From assembly GCA_000403275.2 (NCBI GenBank), contig KE159599.1:459391-523390 (forward strand): DNA of 64,000 bases, read 5' to 3'. The stretch is from Lachnospiraceae bacterium 28-4. Lineage in GTDB: Bacteria > Bacillota > Clostridia > Lachnospirales > Lachnospiraceae. Positions 50,985 through 59,141 of this stretch are shown in pieces (the first letter of the stretch is position 1; the number at the start of each line of letters is the position of its first letter). The notes beneath the pieces were generated by a model. It worked only from the letters and a program-made list of their open reading frames with translations, was not told where the DNA came from and searched no databases. Made by a program: the position numbers and the translations under genes.

Positions 50985-52655
50985 TCAACTTTCTTTCCCG
51001 TTCCAAATCCCGTCCATCAGCGAAACTTCCACCTCGCTGATCTTCTCCGGTTGTTCTGCTTTCAATATAAAGCACCCTTTGCCGGAAGAATTGTAAAACA
51101 ATTTTGTTCCTGCCGCTTCCCCTTCATTGACATAGACCTCCGCCACCCGGCGGTCCATATAAATCTCCAATGCGGTCACTTCCTTCACTTCCGCCCGGAA
51201 ATTTATTCCTTCGCTTTTGACTCCTTTTGTCACAATCCGCAATCCCTCTTCATCGTTGCAAAGCGAAATCTCTTTCTCTCCGTCTTTTCCTAAAAGAATG
51301 GAAAAACCGGTATTTTCCAGAAAACGAATCTCCGCCCGGTAAGCGTTGCCTTCGATCGATGTCAGGGAAACATCTTCTTTTTTTCCATGGTAAAGGTTTT
51401 TCCCCTTCAGCAAGGACACTTCTTCTACCGGCGTCATATACAGCTTATGATTCCTGACATGCAGCTGTCTTGGCAGCGTCATACTCCCATAAGCCCCGTT
51501 TTCTCTTTCCACATGTTCCCCGTAAAAATCCGAGATCCATCCAATGCAGATTCTTCTTCCCTCATGCACAAAACTCTGCATCGCATAGCAGTTGCTTCCA
51601 AAATCAAACCAACCGCTGCTTTCCGTTTCCAGTTTCTTCTCTTTCCAGTTTCCTATGTAATATCTGCTCATCTGGAATCTGCCGCAGTCATCGCGGTGAT
51701 CCATCCAGGCCCCTATCGCCACATATTTTCCGTCCAGTTCCATAAAATCAGGACATTCGAAGCTGCGAATTCCTTCGCTTCCCTCTGTCAGCAGCGGATG
51801 AAGATAAGTCCAATGCTCCATATCCTCCGATTCGTATAGAAGAATGGAGCCCTTTCCGCCGATGGCGCTCGCCAGCACCATATACCAGCGTCCGTCGATT
51901 TTTTCCACCTTGGGATCCCGGAAATCGAAAGAAGCTCCCTTCGGTTTCCTTTCAATCAGGCATTTTTCTTCCGTAAAATGAATCATATCCTTACTTTTCA
52001 TCATCCACTGGCTTTCTGTCTGCCTGCCGCTGTCTCCCCGGGGTTCAATATGTCTGGTTAAATAAAATACCGCTTCTCCGCCTTCGACTACCGCACAGCC
52101 GGAAAATGCGCCTCCCACCAACTCTCCCGGCTTCTCCATAATCTCTTTCTGCGGAGCTAAGGCGACGGGCAAATGCACCCAATGTACCAAATCCTTGCTG
52201 GCCGCATGCCCCCAGTACATATTGGACCATTCCTGCCCATGAGGGTTAAACTGGTAAAACATATGGTAATATCCCTTGAAATAACATAAGCCGTTGGGAT
52301 CATTCATCCAGTTTTTCCACGGAGCAAAATGATAAGTTTCCCGTATGGACGAATTGTAATGCTCCTCTTCTCTGGCCGGAAGATAGCGCCCGCTCCCCTT
52401 CTCTTTTTCCAAATACCGGACTCCCGTTTCCAACATATCCTCGTTTCCGCTCAAATAGCAAAGCGTTACTTCGCATGTGTCGCTTTCGATCTCATACTCC
52501 GTATTCTGCTCCACAGAAAATTTCATCCAGGTATAGAAAACAAGAGACGCTTCCTTTTCCATTTTCTCCCCTTTGCCGGAGACCAGGCTGATCTTGCCGC
52601 CTTCCGCTTTTGCCTTTGCAAAAATTTCCAAACATGTATATCTCTCCGTATTCAA
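50985..52655 (-). CDS. GH32 beta-fructosidase (sucrose/fructan hydrolase)
   Basis: 556 aa with a probable TTG start (MNTERYTCLEIF) behind an AGGAGG. After about 100 N-terminal residues the five-blade propeller begins: HFAPWKNWMNDPNGLCYF (nucleophile Asp in WMNDPNG), SFDFRDPKVEK (transition-state Asp in RDP), and RSFECPDFMEL (acid/base Glu in ECP). The C-terminal beta-sandwich runs from about residue 420. No signal peptide, so it acts on imported sugar, cutting terminal beta-fructose residues. It is the first structural gene behind the LacI-controlled promoter. Confidence 0.93.
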   Translation of the reverse strand: MNTERYTCLEIFAKAKAEGGKISLVSGKGEKMEKEASLVFYTWMKFSVEQNTEYEIESDTCEVTLCYLSGNEDMLETGVRYLEKEKGSGRYLPAREEEHYNSSIRETYHFAPWKNWMNDPNGLCYFKGYYHMFYQFNPHGQEWSNMYWGHAASKDLVHWVHLPVALAPQKEIMEKPGELVGGAFSGCAVVEGGEAVFYLTRHIEPRGDSGRQTESQWMMKSKDMIHFTEEKCLIERKPKGASFDFRDPKVEKIDGRWYMVLASAIGGKGSILLYESEDMEHWTYLHPLLTEGSEGIRSFECPDFMELDGKYVAIGAWMDHRDDCGRFQMSRYYIGNWKEKKLETESSGWFDFGSNCYAMQSFVHEGRRICIGWISDFYGEHVERENGAYGSMTLPRQLHVRNHKLYMTPVEEVSLLKGKNLYHGKKEDVSLTSIEGNAYRAEIRFLENTGFSILLGKDGEKEISLCNDEEGLRIVTKGVKSEGINFRAEVKEVTALEIYMDRRVAEVYVNEGEAAGTKLFYNSSGKGCFILKAEQPEKISEVEVSLMDGIWNGKES

Positions 52656-52683
52656 TTCTTTCCTTTTCCTCCTTTCTTTTTAT

Positions 52684-52698
52684 AAAACCGGTTCCATA
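52684..52698 (-). promoter_or_regulatory. LacI-type operator close to the GH32 start
   Basis: TATGGAACCGGTTTT (minus strand) has a central AACCGGTT dyad with the CG centre favoured by LacI proteins. It lies about 30 bp before the GH32 start and matches the second site at 52763-52776. Confidence 0.6.
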
Positions 52699-52762
52699 TA
52701 TAAAAATTATTTATTTTATCACCAATTTATTCATATTTCCATTTTATCTGTTCCATTTTTAG

Positions 52763-52812
52763 TGGAACCCGTTCCATATCCTGATCATATAATATACCTT
52801 ACGATTTGTCAA
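52763..52812 (-). promoter_or_regulatory. GH32 operon promoter with LacI-type operator
   Basis: On the minus strand: -35 TTGACA (52812-52807), 17-bp spacer, -10 TATGAT (52789-52784), then TGGAACGGGTTCCA (52776-52763), a dyad placed over the expected start of transcription. This is a normal layout for repression by the upstream LacI-type regulator. A third half-site pair GTTCCA-N7-TGGAAC overlaps it. Confidence 0.8.
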
Positions 52813-52837
52813 CGGCTTTTTCCGTTATTTTTTCCCG

Positions 52838-52889
52838 TAAAAAAAAGAAACCGGAAATATGATTATGCAAGTTGCACAATATCCGGTTC
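52838..52889 (-). terminator. Terminator of the LacI-type gene
   Basis: GAACCGGA...TCCGGTTTC with an inner TGCAA/TTGCA stem, followed by eight T on the minus strand. It ends the regulator transcript before the GH32 promoter. Confidence 0.75.
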
Positions 52890-52945
52890 TCACTTCTTTT
52901 CTTATTTATTTTTCATAAATTTTATCCGTATATTTTATACGGTTT

Positions 52946-53947
52946 TTATAAATCTGCGTCCCTGCTTTCCACTCTGGTAGTACCGCCTCGCTGAATATCC
53001 ACTTCCAATATCTGTCTGTGAGGGACATTTTTCCTCTGTTCCACCTGGTCCAGAAGGGTATTGACGGATATTTCCGCCAACAATTCTACATTTTGCCTAA
53101 TAGCGGTAAGGCATGGGTACACCATCCGGGTAATGCTGGTTGCATCAAAGCCCACCAGGCAGATATCTTCCGGAATCCGCATCCCTTTCTGTAAAGCCAC
53201 GTTCATGCATGCCGCCGCCCCCAGATCTCCGCTGAACACTCCGTCAATATCCGGATGTTTCCTGAAAATTTCCTCTGCCATCCTGTAATGGGCGTCCCAA
53301 TGGAACGTATTCCAGTCCATGGCAAATTGCAGGACTTCCACTTGCCGCTCCTCCAAAACCTGCTGAAACATCTTATGCCTCTCATTGGCAAATATATTGG
53401 GAGAAACACCCGAAATATGCAGCACTTTCCTGCAATGGCTGCCGATCATCAATTCCGCGGCCATTTTCCCCCCCATTCTATGGTCGGAACCTACGATCGG
53501 AATCTGGGAACCAAAATCCCGGTCTATGGATACAATCGGCTTTTTCTGTTTCAGGTATTCTTCCCCGTCCAGAATATGGGAACCGGTAATAATCCCATCC
53601 ACCATATTCCGCTCCAGCATATCCAGATATTCCCTCTCTCTGTCGCTGATCCCCACCGCATTACAGATCATCGTCTTATATCCCTGCCGGTACAGTTCCA
53701 TTTCGATGTTCCTCGTCAGACAGGCAAAAAAAGGATGATCCAGGTCGGGAACGATCAGCCCCACGATTCCGCTCCGGTTGCGGTACAGATTCCGCGCCAG
53801 CTCGTTTGGCGTATACTCCAGCTTCCGCGCCGCTTTTTCTATTTTCTTTCTTGTGGAAGGGGACACATACCCCGTATGATTCAACGCCCTCGATACGGTT
53901 CCGACTCCCACTCCCGCTTCTTTGGCTACATCCCTTATGCTAGACAT
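52946..53947 (-). CDS. LacI-family repressor of the fructan/sucrose operon
   Basis: 333 aa. N-terminal LacI helix-turn-helix and hinge (MSSIRDVAKEAGVGVGTVSRALNHTGYVSPSTRKKIEKAARKLEYTPNELARNL), followed by a periplasmic-binding-like sensor (GLIVPDLDHPFFACLTRNIEMEL; VGSDHRMGGKMAAELMIG; LVGFDATSITRMVYPCLTAI). The gene starts 3 bp after the patatin-like gene and ends in a terminator before the GH32 promoter, which carries matching dyads. An imported sugar or its phosphate would be the inducer. Confidence 0.93.
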   Translation of the reverse strand: MSSIRDVAKEAGVGVGTVSRALNHTGYVSPSTRKKIEKAARKLEYTPNELARNLYRNRSGIVGLIVPDLDHPFFACLTRNIEMELYRQGYKTMICNAVGISDREREYLDMLERNMVDGIITGSHILDGEEYLKQKKPIVSIDRDFGSQIPIVGSDHRMGGKMAAELMIGSHCRKVLHISGVSPNIFANERHKMFQQVLEERQVEVLQFAMDWNTFHWDAHYRMAEEIFRKHPDIDGVFSGDLGAAACMNVALQKGMRIPEDICLVGFDATSITRMVYPCLTAIRQNVELLAEISVNTLLDQVEQRKNVPHRQILEVDIQRGGTTRVESRDADL

Positions 53948-53950
53948 TAC

Positions 53951-54808
53951 TTATTGCTCCCTTAAAAAATCCCTCAGTTCTTCCTTCTTCTCCTCCGACA
54001 CCTCATATCCATGCCGGTAATATTCTTTCAGTCTTTCCACATCCGACTCATTATTTTCCAGCTTCATTCCTTCCCCCGGCCGCAAAATAAATGCTTTCCC
54101 TTCCTTTTCCAGCTGCTCCAACATATCCAGGGAATCATTATACTTTTTTGCCCTTCCTGCGACCATATGTACAAATTCGGGGTATTTATGATACACCAGC
54201 TTTAAAAAAGCAAGATACACATGCCTTTGTTTTTTCCGGTACTTTTTGTCTCTCGTCATCACCACGACGATTTTTTTCCATCCTTCCTCCAGGGCCCTGA
54301 CAACAGGGATCGCATCCGCCATCCCCCCATCCAGCATGGGCATTCCTCCGATTTCCGTTATCTTCGCTATAAAAGGCATGGAATTCGCCGCCCGGCATAC
54401 CCGGAAAAACTGATCCATATCGGGAAAATCGTCATGATAAACCGCTTCCCCTGTCAGGCAGTTCACCGTGCTTGTAATAAATTTTTTGGCAGATTCCGAA
54501 AAAGCCTGAAAGTCAAAGGGAACCCTCCATTTTGGTATTTCATCAAACATGAGATCCATATCAAAAAATGTTCCCTTTTTCAAAAAAGTCCGAAAGCCCA
54601 TATACTTTTCCGTTTCCAGCGGCTTGATTACCGCATCCAATACCCGGCCCCTCTGTCCCGATACATAATTCATTCCGGCATAGGCTCCTGCCGACACCGC
54701 GATTACATTCGGAACTTCTATTTCATTATCCAGAAAGGAATCCAGTACGCCCGCTGAAAACATGCTGCGCATGGCTCCTCCCTCTAAAATAAGCCCAGAC
54801 TTTTCCAC
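53951..54808 (-). CDS. Patatin-like phospholipase
   Basis: 285 aa from a GTG (VEKSGLILEGGAMRSMFSAG) with AAAGGAG upstream; an ATG 18 codons earlier lacks a signal and lies within the last bases of addA. Patatin motifs: the oxyanion GG in LILEGGAMRSMFSAG, nucleophile Ser in AVSAGAYAGM (GxSxG-like), and Asp in the later MLDGGMADAI. Such enzymes cleave acyl groups from lipids. No signal peptide. It ends 3 bp before the LacI gene, so both may share a transcript starting behind addA. Confidence 0.88.
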   Translation of the reverse strand: MEKSGLILEGGAMRSMFSAGVLDSFLDNEIEVPNVIAVSAGAYAGMNYVSGQRGRVLDAVIKPLETEKYMGFRTFLKKGTFFDMDLMFDEIPKWRVPFDFQAFSESAKKFITSTVNCLTGEAVYHDDFPDMDQFFRVCRAANSMPFIAKITEIGGMPMLDGGMADAIPVVRALEEGWKKIVVVMTRDKKYRKKQRHVYLAFLKLVYHKYPEFVHMVAGRAKKYNDSLDMLEQLEKEGKAFILRPGEGMKLENNESDVERLKEYYRHGYEVSEEKKEELRDFLREQ

Positions 54809-54842
54809 TCCTTCTGCTCCTTTTTCCTCTTTATCACGATTA

Positions 54843-57800
54843 TCATAACACAATTTCCTCATGAAGTCTAAAAGAATAAATGATTTTCTCCTTCACCTTT
54901 TTCCCCGTCAGCTGTTGCAGCGCCCTGGCATAATATTCCAGCTGTTTCCTGTATTTTTCCACCAGTTCCCTGCCATTCTCCACCTGGTCTGTCTTATAAT
55001 CCGCCACCACGAGTTCTCCGTCCTCTTCAAAATAAACGTCTATCACCCCCTGGATCAACACGAGTTCATCCGCCGGAAATTTCCCGTTCAGTTCGTCCGC
55101 CGGAAGCCCAAGGACAAAAGGCTGCTCCCGGTAAAGCCTCCCCGATTGCCCGGCCGTCCTCATACGCTTTGCCAGGTCCGTAGAAAGAAAGGTACGAATC
55201 GCCGGAACGGAAACGGCTTTGGCATATTCCGGCGCCAGTCTCCCAGTCCGCAGCATTTGCTCTATCTGTTTCTCCAGCTGCTCCGCATTTTCTCCAAGAT
55301 CCAATAGTTCCATGACTCTGTGAAACGCTGTTCCCCTCCCCGCTCCTCCAAGGCTCTCTTCCGCCTTCATAAACTTTGGAATATATGGTATTACATGTTC
55401 TTCCTCCGATTCATACAACCGGAATGAAAAATCATTTTCCAAAAAATTTTTTTCTTCCTTTTGCCCCGTTTTTTTCAATTCTGACACCGTTGTTTTCGTG
55501 TATAAGTCCGCTAAATTAGCGTGTTGATAGGGCAAGGCAAAAATACCGGACACTTCTGTCATCCATTCGCTGTCCACATCGGTCAATAAATCGGAGTTTT
55601 CCAATTTTCTCCGTGTCCCTTCGGAAATCATCTGATCTCTTATTTCAGCGCCAAGAAGATCCTCCTCGGATATGATTCTTATTTCCATTTCAGCATGATC
55701 CCATTCCGATTGTCCCAAGTTCCCTTCCCATTTCCAACCATACTCTTCTCCATATTCTCCCAAAAGCCGCCCGAATGACGGATGAACCGCAAGAGCCGGG
55801 AGAAGGATATCGAGATAGCTTCCTGCCTCGGCCAGTCTGCCATACGCTAGCTTTTCCATACTTCTTCCCCCGGAAGCCAGAGCCAGCACAGGCAGTTTCT
55901 TCTCCAGCTTGTCCACGATCCCTGTCATAATCAGCTTTTCCTTTGCTCTCGTAAGGGCCACATACAAGACGCGCAGTTCTTCTCCCAGGCTGTCCAGCCT
56001 CATCTTTTCCCCAATCATATTTTTTCTTACGGTTTTTCCCTGCATTCTCCGTTCCACATCCACATAATCCACGCCGATGCCCATATCCATATCCGCAATC
56101 ATTTTTCCGCTGATATCCTGCAAATTAAATTTCTTTGCCAGACCGCAGACAAAACAAATGGGAAATTCCAAGCCCTTGCTCTTATGAATGCTCATAATGC
56201 GCACCACATCCGCATTTTCATCCAGAATATTCGCTTCTCCATAATCCACGTCATATTTTTCCAACTGTTCCATATAGCGGACGAAATGGAACAGCCCATA
56301 ATAACTCGTCTGTTCAAAAGCCGCCGCCTTCTCCAGAAGCATCTGCACATTCGCCCGCCTCTGCCCTCCGCCCGGCAGCGCGGCGATATAGTGCATATAA
56401 CCCGTTTCGGTTACAATATCCTGCAGCAGTTCATGGATCGGCATATATACCGTTTTATCCCTGTACGCCTCCAAAAAGCGCAGGAAGTCCCGAGCCTTTT
56501 TCTGCAGCGCTTCCTCTTCCCCCGCCGCACTTACTCTTTCCCCCCTCGCTTTCTCTTTTTCTTCCTTTATTTTATTTTCTTCCTCTGCCGCTTCATCCCC
56601 GTCAGTTCCGCATTCATCGCCGCATTCTCTTCCCCACTCTTTCAGGCAGGTATACAGACCCTTTTTCCCCTCTTCCGTTTTCCCTTTCATCCATGCGATT
56701 TCCCTGTCCGTAAAACCCCCAAAGCAGGATTTTAATACGCCGAACAATGGAATATCCTGCCCGGGATTGTCCAGGACGCGCAATAATTGTAATAAAGTCC
56801 GTATCTCCTGTGCCGCAAAATATCCCGTTCTGGACAGCACATGGGACGGAATCCCTTCTTCCTTTAATACGCTCTTAAAATCTTCATCCCAGCCCGCATT
56901 GGTGCGCAGCAGGATCACGATATCCCGGTAGGAAGCTCTCCGAAGTTCCCCGCTTTCTTTGTCTGTTACCGGAAATCCTTCCATCAGCTCCTTAATACGT
57001 CGTGCTACGGCATAAGCCTCCCTCTGCCTGTCGGATATTTTTTTCTCCCCTTCTTCTCCCTGTTTTCCCGCATTTCCCTGTCCTCCTATATCGTCCCCGC
57101 TATCCTCCGCCTTTTCTTTTTGAATCAACAGCAATTCCGTCCGGTTGGGAGAAATGTCTCCCCTATCCATATGCGCTGGATAAGACGCCCCGGGATAAAG
57201 AGCCGCCGCTTTATCATATTCCACGCCGCCAAGCCTCTTTCCCATGATTCTTGAAAAAATAAAATTGACGCTGTCCAATACCTCCGCCCGGCTGCGGAAA
57301 TTCCGGTGCAAATCGATCCGTCTTCTTTCCGTCCCTTCCTTCCCATACGCTTCATACTTTTCCATGAAGATTTCCGGTCTAGCCAGACGGAATTTATAAA
57401 TGCTCTGTTTCACATCCCCTACCATAAACCGGTTGAACTTTCCGTTGTCCTCCCCGGAAATGCTTTCCAGCAGCATCTCCTGTACCGGATTGCTGTCCTG
57501 GTATTCATCGATCAAGATCTCCTCAAAATAGTCTCTGTAATCCAGCGCCGTCCGGCTCGGTTCATAAGCCTTTTCCTTCCCATCCGCTTTTTTTACGAGA
57601 ATGGAAAGAGCCAGATGTTCCATATCCGAAAAGTCAATGATATTATTTTCTCTTTTCTTTTTGTCCAACGCCTCTTTAAACGCCAGTGTCAAATCAATCA
57701 AAACGGCGACGGCTCCTTCGCTTCCTTTCATATACTCCACCGCCGTTTCCGGCAGGAGGGGGAAAAACTTCCCGCATAACCGCTTTACCGTCTCTTTGAT

Positions 57801-58712
57801 CTCTTTGCGTATTTGCTGTACCAGCTCCCGTTTCTGCCCGGAAACGGTGTCATCCTTCTTCGACGGCAGTCTGCCGAAACTCATTCCCTGGAAAAGAGCA
57901 TATCCCTCTTTGTAGCTTTTCACTGAGGCCAGTTTCCCCAAAGCCTCCGCCTCTCTTTCCAGTACTTCTCCGTACATATACGGGCCGTCCGGCTGCCCGC
58001 AAATCTTTAAGCATTCCTCCGTCCTTTGCAGACAGTCCTCCGCCATCAATGCCGCCTGTTCCACGCCGAAACGGATAAATTCCGCCTTCTCCAGCTCTTC
58101 CGTATCCGCAACCCGGTAATCCCCCTTTCGTTCCTCCAGCCATTCTTCCGGCCAGGGATTGCTCTCCGCAAACTGGTAAAGCTTTAAAATATGCCCCTCT
58201 ATGGCGTCATCTCTGTTTCCCGTGCTGAAATATTCCACGCAATGCAGGAACGCCTCCTCCTTCCGGGCAAACTGCCCCTCCAGAAGTTCTTTCATCACAT
58301 CCTGCTTCATCAATTTTAATTCGCCTTCATCCGCCACGCGGAATCCGGGATCCAAACCGATATCGTTAAAATTATTCCGAATCACAAACATACAAAAGCT
58401 GTCGATCGTCGTGATCTGGGCATTATGAATCAACGTCGCCTGTTTCTGCAAATGCCCGTTTTCCGGCTCATCCTCCAACCGCCGGGCAATCGCCGCCCCG
58501 ATCCTTTCCCGCATCTCCGCCGCCGCCGCATTGGTAAACGTCACTACCAAAAGCCGGTCGATATCCACCGGATGCTTTTCATCGCTTATCATCTTTACAA
58601 TTCGTTCTGTTAAAACCGCCGTTTTCCCGGAACCGGCCGCCGCCGATACGAGGATATTGCATCCATGCGTATCAATGACCTGCCGCTGCTCTTCGGTATA
58701 TGTGATTCCCAT
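54843..58712 (-). CDS. addA: ATP-dependent helicase/nuclease subunit A
   Basis: 1289 aa from MGITYTEEQRQVIDTHGCNILV; AAGGAA lies before this ATG, while the frame is open 11 codons upstream. UvrD-type motor: Walker A SAAAGSGKTAVL, motif Ia VTFTNAAAAEMRERI, DEYQDSNPVQEMLL (DExQD), motif V/VI SIHKSKGLEFPICFV and LRVLYVALTRAKEKLIM. The C-terminal RecB-type nuclease has GTAFHRVMELLDL and VVADYKTDQVENG (catalytic Asp/Lys). AddAB processes double-strand breaks to Chi-like sites for RecA loading. It is transcribed behind addB but separated by a 425-bp interval with a MATE fragment. Confidence 0.97.
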   Translation of the reverse strand: MGITYTEEQRQVIDTHGCNILVSAAAGSGKTAVLTERIVKMISDEKHPVDIDRLLVVTFTNAAAAEMRERIGAAIARRLEDEPENGHLQKQATLIHNAQITTIDSFCMFVIRNNFNDIGLDPGFRVADEGELKLMKQDVMKELLEGQFARKEEAFLHCVEYFSTGNRDDAIEGHILKLYQFAESNPWPEEWLEERKGDYRVADTEELEKAEFIRFGVEQAALMAEDCLQRTEECLKICGQPDGPYMYGEVLEREAEALGKLASVKSYKEGYALFQGMSFGRLPSKKDDTVSGQKRELVQQIRKEIKETVKRLCGKFFPLLPETAVEYMKGSEGAVAVLIDLTLAFKEALDKKKRENNIIDFSDMEHLALSILVKKADGKEKAYEPSRTALDYRDYFEEILIDEYQDSNPVQEMLLESISGEDNGKFNRFMVGDVKQSIYKFRLARPEIFMEKYEAYGKEGTERRRIDLHRNFRSRAEVLDSVNFIFSRIMGKRLGGVEYDKAAALYPGASYPAHMDRGDISPNRTELLLIQKEKAEDSGDDIGGQGNAGKQGEEGEKKISDRQREAYAVARRIKELMEGFPVTDKESGELRRASYRDIVILLRTNAGWDEDFKSVLKEEGIPSHVLSRTGYFAAQEIRTLLQLLRVLDNPGQDIPLFGVLKSCFGGFTDREIAWMKGKTEEGKKGLYTCLKEWGRECGDECGTDGDEAAEEENKIKEEKEKARGERVSAAGEEEALQKKARDFLRFLEAYRDKTVYMPIHELLQDIVTETGYMHYIAALPGGGQRRANVQMLLEKAAAFEQTSYYGLFHFVRYMEQLEKYDVDYGEANILDENADVVRIMSIHKSKGLEFPICFVCGLAKKFNLQDISGKMIADMDMGIGVDYVDVERRMQGKTVRKNMIGEKMRLDSLGEELRVLYVALTRAKEKLIMTGIVDKLEKKLPVLALASGGRSMEKLAYGRLAEAGSYLDILLPALAVHPSFGRLLGEYGEEYGWKWEGNLGQSEWDHAEMEIRIISEEDLLGAEIRDQMISEGTRRKLENSDLLTDVDSEWMTEVSGIFALPYQHANLADLYTKTTVSELKKTGQKEEKNFLENDFSFRLYESEEEHVIPYIPKFMKAEESLGGAGRGTAFHRVMELLDLGENAEQLEKQIEQMLRTGRLAPEYAKAVSVPAIRTFLSTDLAKRMRTAGQSGRLYREQPFVLGLPADELNGKFPADELVLIQGVIDVYFEEDGELVVADYKTDQVENGRELVEKYRKQLEYYARALQQLTGKKVKEKIIYSFRLHEEIVL

Positions 58713-58862
58713 ATAATTCCTTATCCTTTTTTTAATTTCCCACAATCGTATGCAGCTTTATTGTAATCAATAATCATAACTTCAATGATCATCTTTTCCG
58801 CCATTTTACTTAACTTTTCAATTTCCTTCATAACTTCCATAGAGAAATTTTGTTTTTCATTG

Positions 58863-59141
58863 GGGTATCTTCGAGGCGGCCCTGGCAACGATTCCCGGAC
58901 AGATTATACTATACAATTCTCTGACACATTACGGAACCCTGACGGCTTATGGCCAGGATATTCCCTTGGCCGCCTGTGGGATTGTAATGAAAACGGATGC
59001 GATCAAATGGAGCTGCTTCCTCTCCGTTTTGGAATCATGGGAGTATTATTCGCAGGTCCTATTGCCGATTTTATGTCATTTATGCTGTCCGTTATTTTGG
59101 CAAGCCGAAAGCTAAGAAGACAGAAAGCCATTTGCAATTAA
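58863..59141 (+). pseudogene. MATE transporter fragment between addB and addA
   Basis: Plus-strand pieces read GIFEAALATIPGQIILYNSL, THYGTLTAYGQDIPLAACGIVMKTDAIKW in one frame, then, after a shift, LLPLRFGIMGVLFAGPIADF, MSFMLSVILASRKLRR in another. Both belong to MATE pumps: a middle segment and the last helix, with the intervening part lost. It ends within the last bases of addB on the opposite strand. It is dead DNA, now serving as the addB-addA spacer. Confidence 0.75.
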
